A stretch of DNA of 64,000 nt from Acidobacteriota bacterium (GCA_035529075.1 DATKXK010000009.1:62001-126000); one strand, 5' to 3'; positions 27,705-36,613 are shown, counted from the first letter of the stretch. Notes: generated by a model from the letters alone, not told the origin. Made by a program: numbers and translations.

Positions 27705-27710
27705 ATTATA
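27705..27710 (-). promoter_or_regulatory. Consensus -10 box upstream of the GT2 gene
   Basis: The minus strand reads TATAAT here, about 60 bases before the GTG at 27644. No good -35 sits at 16-18 bases (a TTGACC is 22 bases away), so this is a partial promoter call. Confidence 0.3.
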
Positions 27711-27788
27711 GTAAAGCCCTCCCACCACGGGTGGTCAAGCAGATAGTTGATGCTGCGGCGCTTCCCGGTGACGGGCCGATTGAGGCGT

Positions 27789-27816
27789 TTGACTTCTGGC
27801 GGAAAACCGGTATTTT
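27789..27816 (+). promoter_or_regulatory. Sigma70-like promoter of thpR-yjbQ
   Basis: TTGACT (27789-27794) and TATTTT (27811-27816) are separated by 16 bases. Transcription would start near 27823, about 64 bases before the GTG at 27887. Confidence 0.5.
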
Positions 27817-27886
27817 CCCTGGCACGTGCTGATGCCGGGAGACCTCGCCGGTCGCCCGGATGACCGCCACCTTAGCGAGGGCTGCC

Positions 27887-28444
27887 GTGTACCGGTTATT
27901 TGTGGCCATAGATTTTCCCGCGTGGATCAACGAGCAGCTCAGGGCGATCTGTTTCGGTTTGCCGAGGGTGCGGTGGGTGACGGAAAGCCAGATGCACCTG
28001 ACTCTTCGTTTCATAGGCGAGGTCGACGGCGGCGTATTCCGTGACGTCCAGGAGGCGCTCCAGTCGATTGAAGCAGAGCCGTTTTCGGTAACGCTTCAGG
28101 GGCTGGGCTTTTTCCCTCCCCGGCGGAACCCAGAGATTCTGTGGGTGGGGGTCGCTTCTAACCCGGTGCTGGTTCGCCTTCGTAACAAAGTCGAATCCAC
28201 CCTGGTGCGCTCCGGCCTGGCGCCTGAAGGGCGCAAGTTCTCGGCTCACGTGAGGATTGCCACGATTAAAGACACTCCGGCCGGGCGTTTGGCGCAGTAT
28301 CTTGCGGTCAACAACCTGTTCAAAACTGATCCGTTCAGGGTTGACCGCTTTTCCCTTTACTCCAGTTACCTGGCTTCAGAGGGTGCTATCCATAACCAGG
28401 AGGCGGTTTACGAATTGCGCGGCAGGAGGAGCCTGAAGGAATGA
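27887..28444 (+). CDS. thpR: RNA 2',3'-cyclic phosphodiesterase (2H family)
   Basis: About 185 residues of the LigT/ThpR 2H phosphoesterase family, which opens RNA 2',3'-cyclic phosphates. The N-terminus [10 protein letters not shown] is typical. The first catalytic motif is MHLTLRFIG (HxTx). The second reads AHVRIATIK, keeping the His but with Arg where Thr is expected. The GTG at 27887 has GAGGG five bases upstream and matches the family N-terminus; an ATG nine codons earlier is possible. The stop overlaps the yjbQ start as ATGA. Confidence 0.85.
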   Translation: MYRLFVAIDFPAWINEQLRAICFGLPRVRWVTESQMHLTLRFIGEVDGGVFRDVQEALQSIEAEPFSVTLQGLGFFPPRRNPEILWVGVASNPVLVRLRNKVESTLVRSGLAPEGRKFSAHVRIATIKDTPAGRLAQYLAVNNLFKTDPFRVDRFSLYSSYLASEGAIHNQEAVYELRGRRSLKE

Positions 28445-28860
28445 AGAGCTTGCGTAAGGAACTGTGGTTCAGCACTCCCACTCGACGAGCCTTTGTGAAC
28501 ATCACCCCCGAGGTCGATAAGTGCGTCAGTGAAAGCGGAGTGCAGGAGGGACTGGTCCTGGTAAACGCCATGCACATCACGGCCTCGGTGTTTATCAACG
28601 ATGACGAGAAAGGCCTGCACGAGGATTACGAGGCGTGGCTCGAGCAACTTGCGCCCCATGAGCCGGTATCGCGGTACCGGCACAACCTGACCGGCGAGGA
28701 CAACGGCGACGCCCACCTCAAGCGGCAGGTGATGGGCCGCGAAGTGGTGGTCGCGATCACGGGCGGCGAACTCGACTTCGGTCCCTGGGAGCAGATATTT
28801 TACGGGGAATTCGACGGCCGCCGTCGTAAGCGCGTACTGGTGAAGATAATCGGAGAATAG
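28441..28860 (+). CDS. YjbQ/UPF0047 family protein
   Basis: A 139-residue protein of the YjbQ family, some members of which have a secondary thiamine-phosphate synthase activity. It shows the conserved N-terminal region FVNITPEV, the [11 protein letters not shown] segment and the C-terminal metal-site region [10 protein letters not shown] followed by [13 protein letters not shown]. Translation is probably coupled to thpR by the 4-base overlap. The physiological role of the family is uncertain. Confidence 0.85.
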   Translation: MKSLRKELWFSTPTRRAFVNITPEVDKCVSESGVQEGLVLVNAMHITASVFINDDEKGLHEDYEAWLEQLAPHEPVSRYRHNLTGEDNGDAHLKRQVMGREVVVAITGGELDFGPWEQIFYGEFDGRRRKRVLVKIIGE

Positions 28861-28868
28861 CGAGGAAG

Positions 28869-28899
28869 CGCCGGCAGAGCTCCCTCGGCGCTGCCGGCG
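28869..28899 (+). terminator. GC-rich stem-loop after yjbQ
   Basis: CGCCGGCAG (28869-28877) pairs perfectly with CTGCCGGCG (28891-28899) just after the yjbQ stop. No T run follows, so it is a weak terminator or an mRNA-stabilising hairpin. Confidence 0.4.
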
Positions 28900-28948
28900 T
28901 GAATTCGAAACCGGTAAGTAAGGCAGTAACCACACAGGAAAACCTACC

Positions 28949-31075
28949 ATGATTTTCAGAAAACTACACCGGCCGGCCTGGCTGGGCCTGGTGGTCTCGT
29001 GTCTGCTCGCGATCGCTCTGTTACGGGCGGAGCAGTTGACGCCTCCGGCGGCTAAAACCGAACTCACGGCTGACACCATCTTCGATACCGTCCTTACGGA
29101 CGAGTACTCCTGGTTGCGGGGTAAGGAGAAACCGGAAGTAATCGACTACCTGAAGGCCGAAAACGCATACACGGCAGCGGTCATGAAACACACCGAACCG
29201 CTCCAGGAAAAGCTGTACGCGGAGATGAAGGCCCGTATCAAGGAAACCGACCTGTCCGTTCCCGTCAGACACGGCGACTTTTACTACTACGATCGCATGG
29301 AAGAAGGCAAGCAGTATCGGATTTACTGCCGCAAGAAGGGTTCGCTTGACGCTCAGGAGCAGGTGCTTCTGGACGTCAATGTGCTTGCCGAAGGCAAGTA
29401 CTTCATGGATATCGGGCCGTACGCTGTCAGTCCTGACCACTCGCTCCTGGCCTACGGCACGGACGACGACGGCTCTGAACGGTATAGCCTGCGGATCAAG
29501 GACCTTGATTCGGGCGAGCTTTACCCGGACGCCATCGAAAACGTCACCAGCGACGTGGTTTGGGCCAACGACAACCAAACGTTGTTCTACACGGTACCGG
29601 ACGACGCCTGGCGGCCGTACCGTCTGTACCGGCACCGGCTCGGGGCAGATCCTTCTGAAGACACGCTCGTTTATGAGGAGGATGACGACGCCTTCTGGCT
29701 GGGCATCGAAAGGACCAAGTCCGACGTATACCTGCTGCTGGAGGCGGGAAGCCAGACCTCGACGGAGATACGCTTTCTCAGGGCGGATGATCCGTACGGC
29801 CGGTTTCGACTGATTCATCCCCGGCAACCCAAAATGGAATACGGCGCAGCGCACCACGGTGACCGTTTTTACATCTGGACAAATGAGGAGGCCACGAACT
29901 TCAAGCTCCTTTCGGCGCCGGTTGATGATCCCCGAAAAGAAAACTGGGTAGAACTGATCCCCCACCGTGACAGCGTCAAGATTGACGGCGTCGAGATGTT
30001 CGCTGACTTCATGGTCGTCTACGAACGCAAGAACGGTTTGAAGGCCATGCGCGTGACGGACCTTGCGGCCGACGAGACTCACTACGTGACGTTTCCCGAG
30101 CCGGTGTATACTTTCTACGGTCACGACAATCCTGAATTCAGGAGCGAGACCGTGCGCCTGACCTATACGTCACTGATTACCCCGAATTCAATCTACGACT
30201 ACAACATGCGCACCAGGGAGCGGGAGCTCAAGAAGCGGAAGGAGGTGTTGGGTGGGTACGATCCCGGTGCCTACGAGTCGAAACGTCTTTTCGCCACGAC
30301 GTGCGACAGCACGCGTGTCCCCATCTCCCTGGTTTACCGGAAGGGCCTGGTCACGGACGGCGACAATCCGACCCTTCTGTACGGTTACGGGGCGTACGGG
30401 ATAAGCATGGATCCGTGGTTTTCGACCAATCGCATCAGCTATCTTGACCGGGGGTTTGTCTGGGCCGTTGCCCACGTTCGCGGTGGCGGGGAGATGGGGC
30501 GGCGGTGGTACGAGGACGGCCGGTTGTTGAACAAGAAGAACACGTTCACCGACTTCATCGCCTGTGCCGAATACTTGATCGAGCAGAAGTACACGCGACC
30601 GGAGAAGCTTGCGGTCGCGGGCGGAAGCGCGGGCGGCTTGTTGATCGGCGCGGTTGTGAACGTGCGATCCGATCTGTTTCAGGCGGTGGTGGCCGACGTT
30701 CCGTTCGTCGACATCATGAACACGATGCTGGATGAATCGATTCCGCTGACGGTTATCGAGTATGATGAATGGGGCAACCCGAACGTCGAGGAGTATTTCC
30801 GGTACATGTTGTCTTACTCTCCGTACGACAACGTGCGGCCGAAAAACTACCCGAATCTGCTGATAACGGCCGGGATCAACGACACTCGCGTCCACTACTG
30901 GGAACCGGCCAAGTGGACGGCCAGGCTGCGCGCCGTGAACACCGGGTCCAACCGCCTTCTGCTGAAGACAAACATGGGAGCCGGCCACAGCGGCGCTTCG
31001 GGCAGGTACGACTACTTGAGAGAGATTGCCTTCGAATACGCCTTCGTACTTGACTGCCTCGGCATCACTGAGTGA
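28949..31075 (+). CDS. Exported prolyl oligopeptidase (S9A family)
   Basis: A 708-residue serine peptidase. The N-terminal hydrophobic segment (about residues 9-27) looks like a signal peptide, so the enzyme is probably periplasmic or outside the cell. A seven-bladed propeller region (about 80-430) precedes the alpha/beta-hydrolase domain with DPWFSTNRISYLDRGFVWA, HVRGGGEMGRRWYEDG, the nucleophile in GGSAGG (Ser560), Asp645 in NDTRVHY and His680 in AGHSG. It cleaves after Pro in short peptides. Its transcript ends at the terminator at 31099-31130. Confidence 0.9.
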   Translation: MIFRKLHRPAWLGLVVSCLLAIALLRAEQLTPPAAKTELTADTIFDTVLTDEYSWLRGKEKPEVIDYLKAENAYTAAVMKHTEPLQEKLYAEMKARIKETDLSVPVRHGDFYYYDRMEEGKQYRIYCRKKGSLDAQEQVLLDVNVLAEGKYFMDIGPYAVSPDHSLLAYGTDDDGSERYSLRIKDLDSGELYPDAIENVTSDVVWANDNQTLFYTVPDDAWRPYRLYRHRLGADPSEDTLVYEEDDDAFWLGIERTKSDVYLLLEAGSQTSTEIRFLRADDPYGRFRLIHPRQPKMEYGAAHHGDRFYIWTNEEATNFKLLSAPVDDPRKENWVELIPHRDSVKIDGVEMFADFMVVYERKNGLKAMRVTDLAADETHYVTFPEPVYTFYGHDNPEFRSETVRLTYTSLITPNSIYDYNMRTRERELKKRKEVLGGYDPGAYESKRLFATTCDSTRVPISLVYRKGLVTDGDNPTLLYGYGAYGISMDPWFSTNRISYLDRGFVWAVAHVRGGGEMGRRWYEDGRLLNKKNTFTDFIACAEYLIEQKYTRPEKLAVAGGSAGGLLIGAVVNVRSDLFQAVVADVPFVDIMNTMLDESIPLTVIEYDEWGNPNVEEYFRYMLSYSPYDNVRPKNYPNLLITAGINDTRVHYWEPAKWTARLRAVNTGSNRLLLKTNMGAGHSGASGRYDYLREIAFEYAFVLDCLGITE

Positions 31076-31098
31076 GATCAACAACGGCGATCGTAACG

Positions 31099-31130
31099 AA
31101 ATACGCCCGGCTTCGGCCGGGCGTATTTTT
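31099..31130 (+). terminator. Rho-independent terminator after the prolyl oligopeptidase gene
   Basis: A perfect 13-bp stem (31099-31111 with 31116-31128) closes a TTCG tetraloop and runs into a T tract. It lies between convergent genes. The opposite strand has only three T residues, so action there is less certain. Confidence 0.85.
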
Positions 31131-31168
31131 CTCGTCTATGCGGGCGTACGGCAGCCGGGGCGGGGTCG

Positions 31169-33184
31169 TTACGTCTCCGCCCGCTGCACCTCCAGCGAGA
31201 CGGAGAGGCGGCTCGGACCGTCGGTGTCAACCGTCACCGGCACGAGGATTCGCACATTGTCGAGCAGACAGACACTTGACTCGCCTTGGCAGTAGTACAC
31301 GACGGCTTCAAGCGTCAGATCGCTCGTTCCGCTTGCTGTTCGGGCAGGCAGGCTGAAGGGAAAGCTGATGGTTTCCCCGTCGTTGCGGGCGAATTGAACG
31401 ACATCCTCGTCGCTGGACTGCCAGTGAAGAAGGGTAGGTGCTCCCGGGGCCAGTTTGCAGCCGCCCGGCAGGTTCACATCGACCGTAATTTCCGCGCTTC
31501 CCGCGCGCAGCCGGTGGGGAGCCAGCCGGACTATCCGACCCGCGAACCGGGGCGATGACGGGCGCTCGAATCGTTCCAGTCCGGTAAGGACCAGCGTCCG
31601 CACCTGCCTGCTTTCCATGTTCAATACGCGTATCTGATGGTTATTGGCGTCGGCGATAAACAGCTCGTCATCCAGAGTTGTGATGCCGCTCGGTTCATTG
31701 AAGCGTGCCTCGTCGGCGGGACCGTCGGTCAGACCGTGCTCACCGGTGCCCGCATATGTAGTACTGGTTCGAGTCTCCGGGTCGACGACCTTGACTCTGG
31801 CATTGTAGGTGTCAGCGACGTAGAGGAGCCCGTCCTTATATACGACACCAAGGGGGTGCTGGAGCCGCGCCTCTTCCCAGCCACCGTCGACATCACCGAA
31901 CTCGAAGAGGGCATGGCCGATAATCGTTTCCACAGTGCCATCGGGTGCAATTGAGGCTGACCGTATGGATGAGACTTCACTGTCAGCGAAGTACAATTTC
32001 GTGCCGTCCGTCGTAATGCCGCTGGGTTGAGCCAGGGCGGCGTCCGGCAACGGCCCGTCAAGGCGATCCTCGCGGCCTGAGCCGGCGTGCGGCGCTGCTT
32101 CCATGGTGTGCAAGTCAGCCACCCAGATTTGATGCGGTCCGGCCATGGCAATAAACAGCTTGCCATCGTGCGCCACGAGATCCCACGGTGAGTTCAGGGC
32201 GACCCCGGTGGCGATCCCTCCGACATTTGACCGTCGGGCCTGTTTGCCGGTTCCCAGTACGGTGCGGACTGTTCGCTTTTTCAGATCCGCCGCACGGATA
32301 AGGTGGTTTTCCGTGTCGGCAATATACAGAATGTCGCCGACGAGACAGGTCCCCTGTGGGTGGAAGAACGCGGCCTCTTCAAAGGTGCCGTCTCCTGACC
32401 CGTTGGAGCCGCTGCCAATGACATCGGCCACCGCACCGGTCCTGTCCGCCACAATGATGCGGTTGTGATTGGAATCGCTTATGAAGAGCCGTTTGCCTCG
32501 TGTGTCGGCCTTGACTTTGCCGGGGAAAAGCAGGGCTGTCGGCTCCGTGCCTTCGCCGACGGACAACGGCTCCATTGCGCTCCGTTTCAGTTCGCCTTTC
32601 CTGTCGAAGTATTCGACAGCGCGGGCGATGATCCCGTCAAAAGCGTCAAAGACTCCCTCGCCGGAGTGCGAGCCAATGATCCTGCCGTTCGGGTTGATCA
32701 AGACCAGCGTCGGCCAGGCACGTGCGCCGTAGCTGTTCCATATCTCGAATCGGTAATCGTTGACTACCGGGTGCGCGATTTCATAGCGTAAGATTGCCTG
32801 CCGGATCTGCTCCGTGTCCTGTTCGTTGGCGAACTTGGCGGAATGAACACCGATTACCACCAGTTCGTCGTTGTATTTCTCTTCCAGTTTTCGCAGGTCG
32901 GGCAGCACATGCATACAGTTGATGCAGCAAAACGTCCAGAAATCCAGAAGGACCACCTTGCCGCGAAGCTGCTTGAGAGTCAGGGGGTGGTCGGTATTAA
33001 CCCATTGAAGGTGCGTCGGGAATTCCGGGGCGGTAACGAGCCCTTCCAACTGCTTGTCTGTCATAAACGCGTCTCCGGGGTCTGACTGCTGCTGGGTATG
33101 GCCGCCGGTGCACGAGAGAGTTACGATCAGCACCATCCACGCCGGCGCGTACAAGAACCATCGCAGTGTTACAAATCTACCCAT
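31169..33184 (-). CDS. NHLRC2-like thioredoxin/NHL-repeat lipoprotein
   Basis: About 671 residues from the ATG at 33184. The N-terminus is a lipoprotein signal with Cys in LIVTLSCTGG. A thioredoxin-like domain follows (about residues 50-175) with the redox motif CCINC at 86-90. NHL beta-propeller repeats (about 190-520) have recurrent VADxxNxRI-type segments such as FISDSNHNRIIV and FIADANNHQIRV, and a C-terminal beta-rich domain completes the protein. The CCINC motif and domain order match animal NHLRC2. Export as a lipoprotein implies a periplasmic role, perhaps in redox or glycan binding; the substrate is unknown. Confidence 0.85.
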   Translation of the reverse strand: MGRFVTLRWFLYAPAWMVLIVTLSCTGGHTQQQSDPGDAFMTDKQLEGLVTAPEFPTHLQWVNTDHPLTLKQLRGKVVLLDFWTFCCINCMHVLPDLRKLEEKYNDELVVIGVHSAKFANEQDTEQIRQAILRYEIAHPVVNDYRFEIWNSYGARAWPTLVLINPNGRIIGSHSGEGVFDAFDGIIARAVEYFDRKGELKRSAMEPLSVGEGTEPTALLFPGKVKADTRGKRLFISDSNHNRIIVADRTGAVADVIGSGSNGSGDGTFEEAAFFHPQGTCLVGDILYIADTENHLIRAADLKKRTVRTVLGTGKQARRSNVGGIATGVALNSPWDLVAHDGKLFIAMAGPHQIWVADLHTMEAAPHAGSGREDRLDGPLPDAALAQPSGITTDGTKLYFADSEVSSIRSASIAPDGTVETIIGHALFEFGDVDGGWEEARLQHPLGVVYKDGLLYVADTYNARVKVVDPETRTSTTYAGTGEHGLTDGPADEARFNEPSGITTLDDELFIADANNHQIRVLNMESRQVRTLVLTGLERFERPSSPRFAGRIVRLAPHRLRAGSAEITVDVNLPGGCKLAPGAPTLLHWQSSDEDVVQFARNDGETISFPFSLPARTASGTSDLTLEAVVYYCQGESSVCLLDNVRILVPVTVDTDGPSRLSVSLEVQRAET

Positions 33185-33236
33185 GTGTTTCGCTCCAGTG
33201 GTTAGGCAGTCCGTAGCCACTGTAATCGGTGCGGGG

Positions 33237-34025
33237 TCAGATTTGTTCCCTGTCAGGCAGAAGAACGGCCAGGGCGGCGCCCACAATACCGGCATCGTTG
33301 CCCATTCGAGCCGGCACGACGTCCGGTTTGACCGTCAGGTACGGTTTGAAGCGGTCGAAATTCTCGCTCACGCCGCCACCGATGATAATCAGATCGGGTG
33401 AGATCAGCTTGTCCATCTCCTGAAGGTACAGGTTCACGCGGGTACCCCAGTCTTCCCAGGAGAGGTCGTCGCTTACCCGGATAGACCCGGCGGCCAGGGC
33501 TTCGCCCTCGATCCCCTGCGGCAGGTAGACGTGTCCGAACTCGGTGTTGGGGAACAGTCGTCCGTTGTGAAAGAAAGCGCTGCCGATCCCGGTGCCGAGC
33601 GTAATCATAAGCACGGTGCCCCCGGCGGCGTGGTTGCGAGTCCGTCCGGCGCCGAAATGCATCTCGGCCAAACCGGCGGCATCAGCGTCGTTGATCACAA
33701 CCACCGGGCCGCCGGTCAGTGCGGTTAGTTTCTGACGCACGTTTACGTTCAGCCAGGCGCTCGAGACGTTGGCCGCGGAATTCGCTACGCCGTCCCTGAC
33801 CACTCCCGGGTAGCCGCAGCCGAGGGGTCCGGACCAACCGAAATGGGCCAGTGTCTCGCTTATGGTGGCCATGACGGTTTCGGGTGTCGAGCTTTCGGTG
33901 AGCGGCACGCGATACGGTGCGGCCGACAGGGTGCCGGTTCGGACGTCAACCGGTGCGGCCCTGGTTCCGCTGCCGCCGATGTCGACTCCGAGGACACGTG
34001 AAAGCAGTGAGTTGTTTGTTTTCAT
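33237..34025 (-). CDS. ppgK: ROK family kinase, polyphosphate-glucokinase-like
   Basis: About 262 residues from the ATG at 34025 (AGGA upstream). The phosphate-1 motif VLGVDIGGSGTRAAPVD is at residues 10-26; the catalytic Asp lies in VVINDADAAGLAEMHFG; the adenosine/phosphate-2 region is VLMITLGTGIGSAFFHNG; and LFPNTEFGH and IIIGGGVSENF follow. The CXCGXXGC zinc site of classical ROK repressors/kinases is absent, as in polyphosphate/ATP glucokinases. It would phosphorylate glucose in the cytoplasm. The ferritin terminator separates it from the gene upstream. Confidence 0.82.
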   Translation of the reverse strand: MKTNNSLLSRVLGVDIGGSGTRAAPVDVRTGTLSAAPYRVPLTESSTPETVMATISETLAHFGWSGPLGCGYPGVVRDGVANSAANVSSAWLNVNVRQKLTALTGGPVVVINDADAAGLAEMHFGAGRTRNHAAGGTVLMITLGTGIGSAFFHNGRLFPNTEFGHVYLPQGIEGEALAAGSIRVSDDLSWEDWGTRVNLYLQEMDKLISPDLIIIGGGVSENFDRFKPYLTVKPDVVPARMGNDAGIVGAALAVLLPDREQI

Positions 34026-34053
34026 TCTAATCCTATGCGCCTTGCTCCGCATA

Positions 34054-34083
34054 CAAAAAACGGTCACCCGGGAAGGTGACCGT
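34054..34083 (-). terminator. Rho-independent terminator after ferritin
   Basis: On the minus strand a perfect 9-bp stem (34075-34083 with 34060-34068) and a 6-base loop are followed by six T residues (34060-34055). It lies 19 bases after the ferritin stop. Confidence 0.85.
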
Positions 34084-34101
34084 CTGCCGTCATTGGCCGG
34101 G

Positions 34102-34596
34102 TCAGCCTTCGCCCCGCGAGAGTTGACTCTCCATCATGAGCAGTTGTCCGGGCGTTTCGCACTTCTGAACCAGTTCCAGCATCGCCGTAATCGTCGACAC
34201 TTCCTCCACCTGTTCTTCGACCTTCCAGTCGATGAACTTGCGAGTGGCGTGGTCGTTCTCGGCCACGGCCAAATCGACAATCTCGTGCACCTGCTTGGTT
34301 ACTTTCAGTTCGTGCTGCTGTGCCGCCTTGATGATCTCCTCGACCGACGCGTACTTCGCCTTGGGTTCGGGCAGTGGCTGGAGAATTACTTCCGCTCCCT
34401 GGTCGAGCAGGTAGCCGGCAATCTTCGTGGCATGCCCCTTCTCCTCGTCCGCCTGGGCGAAGAACCACTGGGCGAAACCCTTGAAGCCCATCGATTCGAA
34501 AGAATAGGCCATGGCAAGATATGACCAGAAGGCAAAGAACTCGTTTTTGACCTGCTCGTTCAGGCGAGCGGCCATCTTGTCCGAAATCATCTTCAT
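34102..34596 (-). CDS. ftn: Ferritin (bacterial non-haem)
   Basis: A 164-residue four-helix-bundle iron-storage protein that oxidises and mineralises Fe(II). Ferroxidase ligands appear as the Glu in QVKNEFFAFWSYLAM, Glu/His in ADEEKGHA, and the later Glu residues in VEEQVEEVST. The ATG at 34596 is preceded by GGAGAGG at good spacing. It is a single-gene unit with its own terminator. Confidence 0.93.
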   Translation of the reverse strand: MKMISDKMAARLNEQVKNEFFAFWSYLAMAYSFESMGFKGFAQWFFAQADEEKGHATKIAGYLLDQGAEVILQPLPEPKAKYASVEEIIKAAQQHELKVTKQVHEIVDLAVAENDHATRKFIDWKVEEQVEEVSTITAMLELVQKCETPGQLLMMESQLSRGEG

Positions 34597-34740
34597 GAGA
34601 CCTCTCCGTTTTTGCAGTTGTAAAGCGCGATACTAATTGGATAAACCTTGATTGAGTGAAACAGTTCCTAATTTCCATTCCTTGAGCCGAAAAAGCAAGG
34701 ACATAATCGAGAAGCGCGGTGGCAGTCGGGAGTATCGGCT

Positions 34741-34758
34741 TCCTGCTACGGAGCAGGA
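34741..34758 (-). terminator. Short stem-loop after the propeller-protein gene
   Basis: TCCTGCT (34741-34747) pairs with AGCAGGA (34752-34758) around a 4-base loop, 34 bases downstream of the minus-strand stop at 34792. There is no T tract, so the terminator role is tentative. Confidence 0.35.
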
Positions 34759-34791
34759 GGAGTCCCCCGGAACGCGGGATCAGGCGGACGC

Positions 34792-36285
34792 CTACTTGAT
34801 CAACACCATTTTCTTGGTCTGTACCGCTGTGCCGGTTACCAGGCGGTAGAAGTAAACACCGGAGGTGACCACGTTGCCCGAGGCATTGCAGCCGTCCCAC
34901 ACCACGGAGCTTGTGCCCGCCGGCACGGAGGCAAACACCCACTCGGCGACTTTGCGGCCGAGCACGTTGAAAATAGTCAGGCGAGCCGGGGAACGGTTCG
35001 ACACGGCAAACTCAATGGTGGTTGAAAGGTTGAAGGGGTTAGGGTAGTTTTGCGCCAACCGAAGGCCGGCCGGCAGCGGAGGCTCGTCGTCCTCCGGCAC
35101 CGCTGTCATCTGGTCGGCGTAGGCTTTAAGGACATAGATATCCGATCCGCCCGCCGTGTATGAGTATGAATAACCGATCAGGCAGAAAGAGCCTGTCTGG
35201 GTTACGAGGTTGCGGCAGAAATCAGAATAGCGGCCTCCGTAGGTCTGTGTCCATACCGGCACTCCGGCCGGGTCGGTTCGAACGACGTAGCAGTCAATCT
35301 TACCGTTTCCGAATGACTCGGTCGTTCCCGCAAGAATGTAGCCGCCGTCCGCCGTGCACCGTACGGCGTACGCCCGGTCGTCCTTGGCGCCGCCGTAAGC
35401 CTCCTGCCACTGGACGAAACCATCGGCATCGGTTTTCAGCAGGTACGCGTCAGTATAGCCGAGTCCGAAGGAGGCGCTGGCGCCAACAAAGACATACCCA
35501 TCGTCGGAGGTCCCCTCAACCGAGTAGCCAAAGTCCGCCTTGCTGCCGCCGTACGCCGCGGCCCACAAGGAATCACCGGCAGCGTCGGTTCTCACAACGT
35601 AGAGGCTGCTGTACCCTTCGCCGAACGACCCGGTCGAACCGACGGCGATATAGCCTCCCTGCGCGGTCACGCGGACGGCCGAACCCGACTCGCCGCCGGC
35701 TCCGCCATAGGTCCGGGTCCACTGAACGTTGCCGTTGGCATCCGTCTTGACCAGGTACAGATCGGCGTATCCGGCACCGGAAGAATTGGTGGTGCCGCAG
35801 ATGATGTATCCGCCGTCACCGGTTTGACGTACCGAGTGCCCCTCGTCGAGTTCCGTTCCACCGTAAGTTCGCGACCACAGAAGCTCACCCAGCGAATCGA
35901 GCCTGATGAGATAAACGTCGCCCTTGCCAAGCCCGTACGACTGAGTGACTCCGACGATAACAAACCCGTTGCCGGCCGCCGGCTGGATATCGAAGCCGTA
36001 GTCGGCGGCGGCGCCCCCATAGTGCCGTGTCCAGATCGTGTCCCCGAAGGAGTTGAGCCGCAGGAGGTATATGTCGTGGTCACCGTCACCGAATGAGTAG
36101 GTGGCACCCAGGACCGCGTACCCGCCGTCAGGCAGGCTGCACGCGGAGTGGCCCTGTTCGTTGTAGATGCCGCCGTAGTTGGTTGACCAGACGACGCCCT
36201 GTGCCTTCACTCCGGAAGCGCCGGCAACAAGCAGGATTGCCGAAACGAGCGTACAAAAGAGCTTTCGGCCGAACGCGGTAATCAT
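34792..36285 (-). CDS. Secreted seven-repeat beta-propeller protein with T9SS-type sorting domain
   Basis: About 497 residues. The signal peptide ends near GASGVKAQG. Seven consecutive ~50-residue repeats each contain W-x-x-x-YGG, then a (D)GGY/GF segment and a final D-x-Y-(L/V)-(L/V)-(R/K) strand, which predicts a seven-bladed propeller (about residues 25-385). The C-terminal domain reads LAQNYPNPFNLSTTIEF, FNVLGRKVAEW and GVYFYRLVTG, ending KKMVLIK, which matches type A sorting/FlgD-like domains. Surface display by type IX secretion is inferred. An in-frame ATG seven codons upstream is an alternative start. Confidence 0.82.
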   Translation of the reverse strand: MITAFGRKLFCTLVSAILLVAGASGVKAQGVVWSTNYGGIYNEQGHSACSLPDGGYAVLGATYSFGDGDHDIYLLRLNSFGDTIWTRHYGGAAADYGFDIQPAAGNGFVIVGVTQSYGLGKGDVYLIRLDSLGELLWSRTYGGTELDEGHSVRQTGDGGYIICGTTNSSGAGYADLYLVKTDANGNVQWTRTYGGAGGESGSAVRVTAQGGYIAVGSTGSFGEGYSSLYVVRTDAAGDSLWAAAYGGSKADFGYSVEGTSDDGYVFVGASASFGLGYTDAYLLKTDADGFVQWQEAYGGAKDDRAYAVRCTADGGYILAGTTESFGNGKIDCYVVRTDPAGVPVWTQTYGGRYSDFCRNLVTQTGSFCLIGYSYSYTAGGSDIYVLKAYADQMTAVPEDDEPPLPAGLRLAQNYPNPFNLSTTIEFAVSNRSPARLTIFNVLGRKVAEWVFASVPAGTSSVVWDGCNASGNVVTSGVYFYRLVTGTAVQTKKMVLIK

Positions 36286-36310
36286 CGCCTTAGATCCTAT
36301 CTGCATGACT

Positions 36311-36331
36311 GCTGTTCTTTTTTTGAACAGC
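36311..36331. promoter_or_regulatory. Inverted repeat with a T7 loop
   Basis: GCTGTTC (36311-36317) and GAACAGC (36325-36331) are perfect complements around seven T residues. It lies 26 bases before the minus-strand ATG at 36285, so it is either an operator or a leader hairpin. Confidence 0.4.
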
Positions 36332-36557
36332 CTCTGCTACCTGAAGTATCGGCCGGCCGTCGGACTACTTTAGTTTCTTTCGTGATCCAGGTGCTGATTC
36401 CCGGCGAGCCGGGCACGGCACTCTCAGAATCTCTCCACAGCGTATAGCGGTCAGCCCACACGGGCCCCCGGACCTGACCGGGCGGAGCCGCTCAGATCCC
36501 GACCTAATCCGTTTGCTGTCAATGGGATAGCCCACGCCAGGGCGGGTGGCATCGGCC

Positions 36558-36584
36558 TTGCTCTGTCACTGTTTCAGGTAGACT
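36558..36584 (+). promoter_or_regulatory. Weak promoter candidate for the DUF4402 array
   Basis: TTGCTC (36558-36563) and TAGACT (36579-36584) with a 15-base spacer lie about 30 bases before the first DUF4402 start. Spacer and -35 are poor. Confidence 0.22.
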
Positions 36585-36613
36585 GTGGTTCGGATGCAAG
36601 AGAGGAGATCGTG

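Larger units (their letters stand above)
36286..36613. other. 328-bp divergent intergenic region
   Basis: It lies between the minus-strand propeller gene and the first DUF4402 gene on the plus strand. It holds an inverted repeat with a poly-T loop (36311-36331) and a weak plus-strand promoter candidate (36558-36584). I see no coding frame and no recognised riboswitch. Confidence 0.5.

Noticed and set aside
29021-30124. 367-residue frame on the minus strand
   Set aside because: Antisense to the prolyl oligopeptidase, whose catalytic triad is intact; no independent coding evidence.
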